Shown here piece after piece: positions 4,933 through 5,852 of a DNA stretch of 5,852 bases. This stretch comes from JANXQG01 sp037147235 (GTDB lineage: Bacteria; Planctomycetota; Planctomycetia; Pirellulales; Thermoguttaceae): assembly GCA_037147235.1 (NCBI GenBank), contig JBAWVO010000368.1, positions 1 through 5,852 on the forward strand, written 5' to 3'. Every line of letters starts with the position of its first letter. Within the stretch, counting starts at the first letter, position 1. The position numbers and the translations under genes are program-made. A model generated the notes under the pieces. That model worked only from the letters and a program-made list of their open reading frames with translations, had not been told where the DNA came from and did not search any database.

Positions 4933-5852
4933 ATGTCCTTTCCATTCTATCCAAATCACGAATACTCCTGCCCTTACGTGGACCACTGCCCGCATCTTGG
5001 CGGTGCAGCGTTGGGCAGCGTGGTCTATGCGGCCGCTGAGAATCTCGAGTGGGCCGATTCCCTGCTGCGTCTGATCGACGACCTGCAGAAGCAGAGTGCC
5101 GCGAAGGCACTGGTCATGGGGGAACAACAAGAGCGGATCGAGCAACTGGAAAGGGAACTAAAGGCCGAACGGCAGAAGCAATTCAAGGCGACGCGTCCGG
5201 ATGAAGAGGTTCCTGTCGAAGCAAGCGAGCCGCAAGCCGAGACCAAGAAGCTGGGTGCCCCCGTGGGTCATCCGGGATGGTTTCGACCGACGCCAACCAC
5301 GATTGATCGCACGATCGATGTGCCCGCGCCGACGCTTTGTCCGCACTGTAGTGCCGGAGTAAAGGCGTGGCCCAGCCTGCCACCCTATGAACACGTGCAA
5401 GAAGACCTCATCGACGGCCAGCCGATGGCGACCTGCTATCGACACGAGAAGGGACGCTGCACGAATCCGAAGTGTCGTCTCTGGGTCCACCAGCCTGGCG
5501 ATGGCGAGATATTGGGGGCGATGATCGGCCCACAGATGCGCGCCCGAGGTATGTTCCTGCGATTCGACATCGGCCTGCCACATCGAAAGGTCGTCCGTGC
5601 GATCAAGGGCCTGGATTCGCTCGGCTTTACGCCAGCGGCATTGCTGGGATTCGAGAAAAAAGCGGCTGAGAAAGCGAGGCCGTTGGCCTATGATGTGGCA
5701 AAGAAGTTGCGGGCATGCGACGTCAATCACGCCGACGAAACTCATTATACCATCAACGGCAAATCTGCGCAGGTATGGTTTCACGGCAACGAGCGTTTGG
5801 CGCACTTCTATGTTTGCGGCACGCGCAGCGGCAAGATTTCCCGCAAGATTCT
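4933..5852 (+). CDS. IS66-family transposase, N-terminal 306 residues, cut by the window edge
   Basis: An open frame from the ATG at 4933 to the last base, giving 306 residues. IS66 transposases (TnpC type) catalyse DDE cut-and-join transposition and are usually about 450-530 residues, so roughly the C-terminal third or more lies outside. Residues 13-22 carry CPYVDHCPHL. Residues 62-85 form a short coiled coil (EQQERIEQLERELKAERQK), as is usual for the leucine-zipper-like start of this family. Then come the family linker GAPVGHPGWFRPTPTTIDRT (108-127), a zinc-ribbon CPHC at 136-139 with C176 and C181 (CTNPKC), and the catalytic-domain start HADETHYTINGKSAQVWFHG (266-285), where D268 is the likely first catalytic Asp. 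The upstream frame is closed by a stop at 4903-4905, and 4933 is the first ATG, although its ribosome binding site is weak. No tnpA or tnpB partner is visible upstream, as in IS66 relatives that have only the transposase gene. Confidence 0.85.
   Translation, partial: MSFPFYPNHEYSCPYVDHCPHLGGAALGSVVYAAAENLEWADSLLRLIDDLQKQSAAKALVMGEQQERIEQLERELKAERQKQFKATRPDEEVPVEASEPQAETKKLGAPVGHPGWFRPTPTTIDRTIDVPAPTLCPHCSAGVKAWPSLPPYEHVQEDLIDGQPMATCYRHEKGRCTNPKCRLWVHQPGDGEILGAMIGPQMRARGMFLRFDIGLPHRKVVRAIKGLDSLGFTPAALLGFEKKAAEKARPLAYDVAKKLRACDVNHADETHYTINGKSAQVWFHGNERLAHFYVCGTRSGKISRKI

Noticed and set aside
5158..5805. 215-codon minus-strand frame
   Set aside because: It is antisense to the well-supported IS66 transposase, and a long open frame is expected there in coding GC-rich DNA.
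1..5852. CRISPR array, toxin-antitoxin pair, retron or defence island
   Set aside because: No regularly spaced repeats, reverse transcriptase, nuclease or paired small genes are visible on either strand. The short repeats are tandem or palindromic with only two or three copies.

Overview
The window looks like chromosomal accessory DNA from a planctomycete, most likely the Gemmata group. This is inferred from protein style, not from a marker gene. Three clues support it: a secreted protein whose N-terminus carries a basic stretch and a FEALESR motif of the planctomycete LEPR/LEDR type; a membrane protein that joins a zinc-ribbon-like start to a WD40 propeller; and short palindromic GTCAGGCT-type repeats between genes. 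No rRNA, tRNA or CRISPR array is visible. Layout from left to right. Positions 1-644 hold the possible first codons of a minus-strand gene leaving the window, a broken family 2 glycosyltransferase on the minus strand (75-569), and two palindromic repeats (148-167 and 577-620). Positions 645-1235 (minus) encode a small secreted or surface protein. Positions 1387-1758 (minus) encode a convincing signal peptide followed by a tail that looks decayed. Positions 1911-3818 (minus) hold the main gene, a 635-residue two-pass membrane protein with a zinc ribbon, a seven-bladed WD40 propeller predicted outside the membrane, and a cytoplasmic C-terminal domain of unknown function. Positions 3819-4226 are a divergent intergenic stretch. 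Positions 4227-4568 (plus) encode a 113-residue orphan protein. Positions 4569-4932 are an intergenic stretch with a 9-bp tandem repeat and a candidate promoter. Positions 4933-5852 (plus) encode the first 306 residues of an IS66-type transposase that continues beyond the window. The four minus-strand genes or remnants are co-oriented, but gaps of roughly 75-150 bp, repeats and decay between them argue against a tight operon. The window shows repeat-rich accessory DNA with a transposase at one edge and gene decay at the other. No complete multi-gene system can be reconstructed. The best lead for new biology is the WD40 membrane protein with its uncharacterised C-terminal domain. The orphan at 4227-4568 and the small secreted protein come next.
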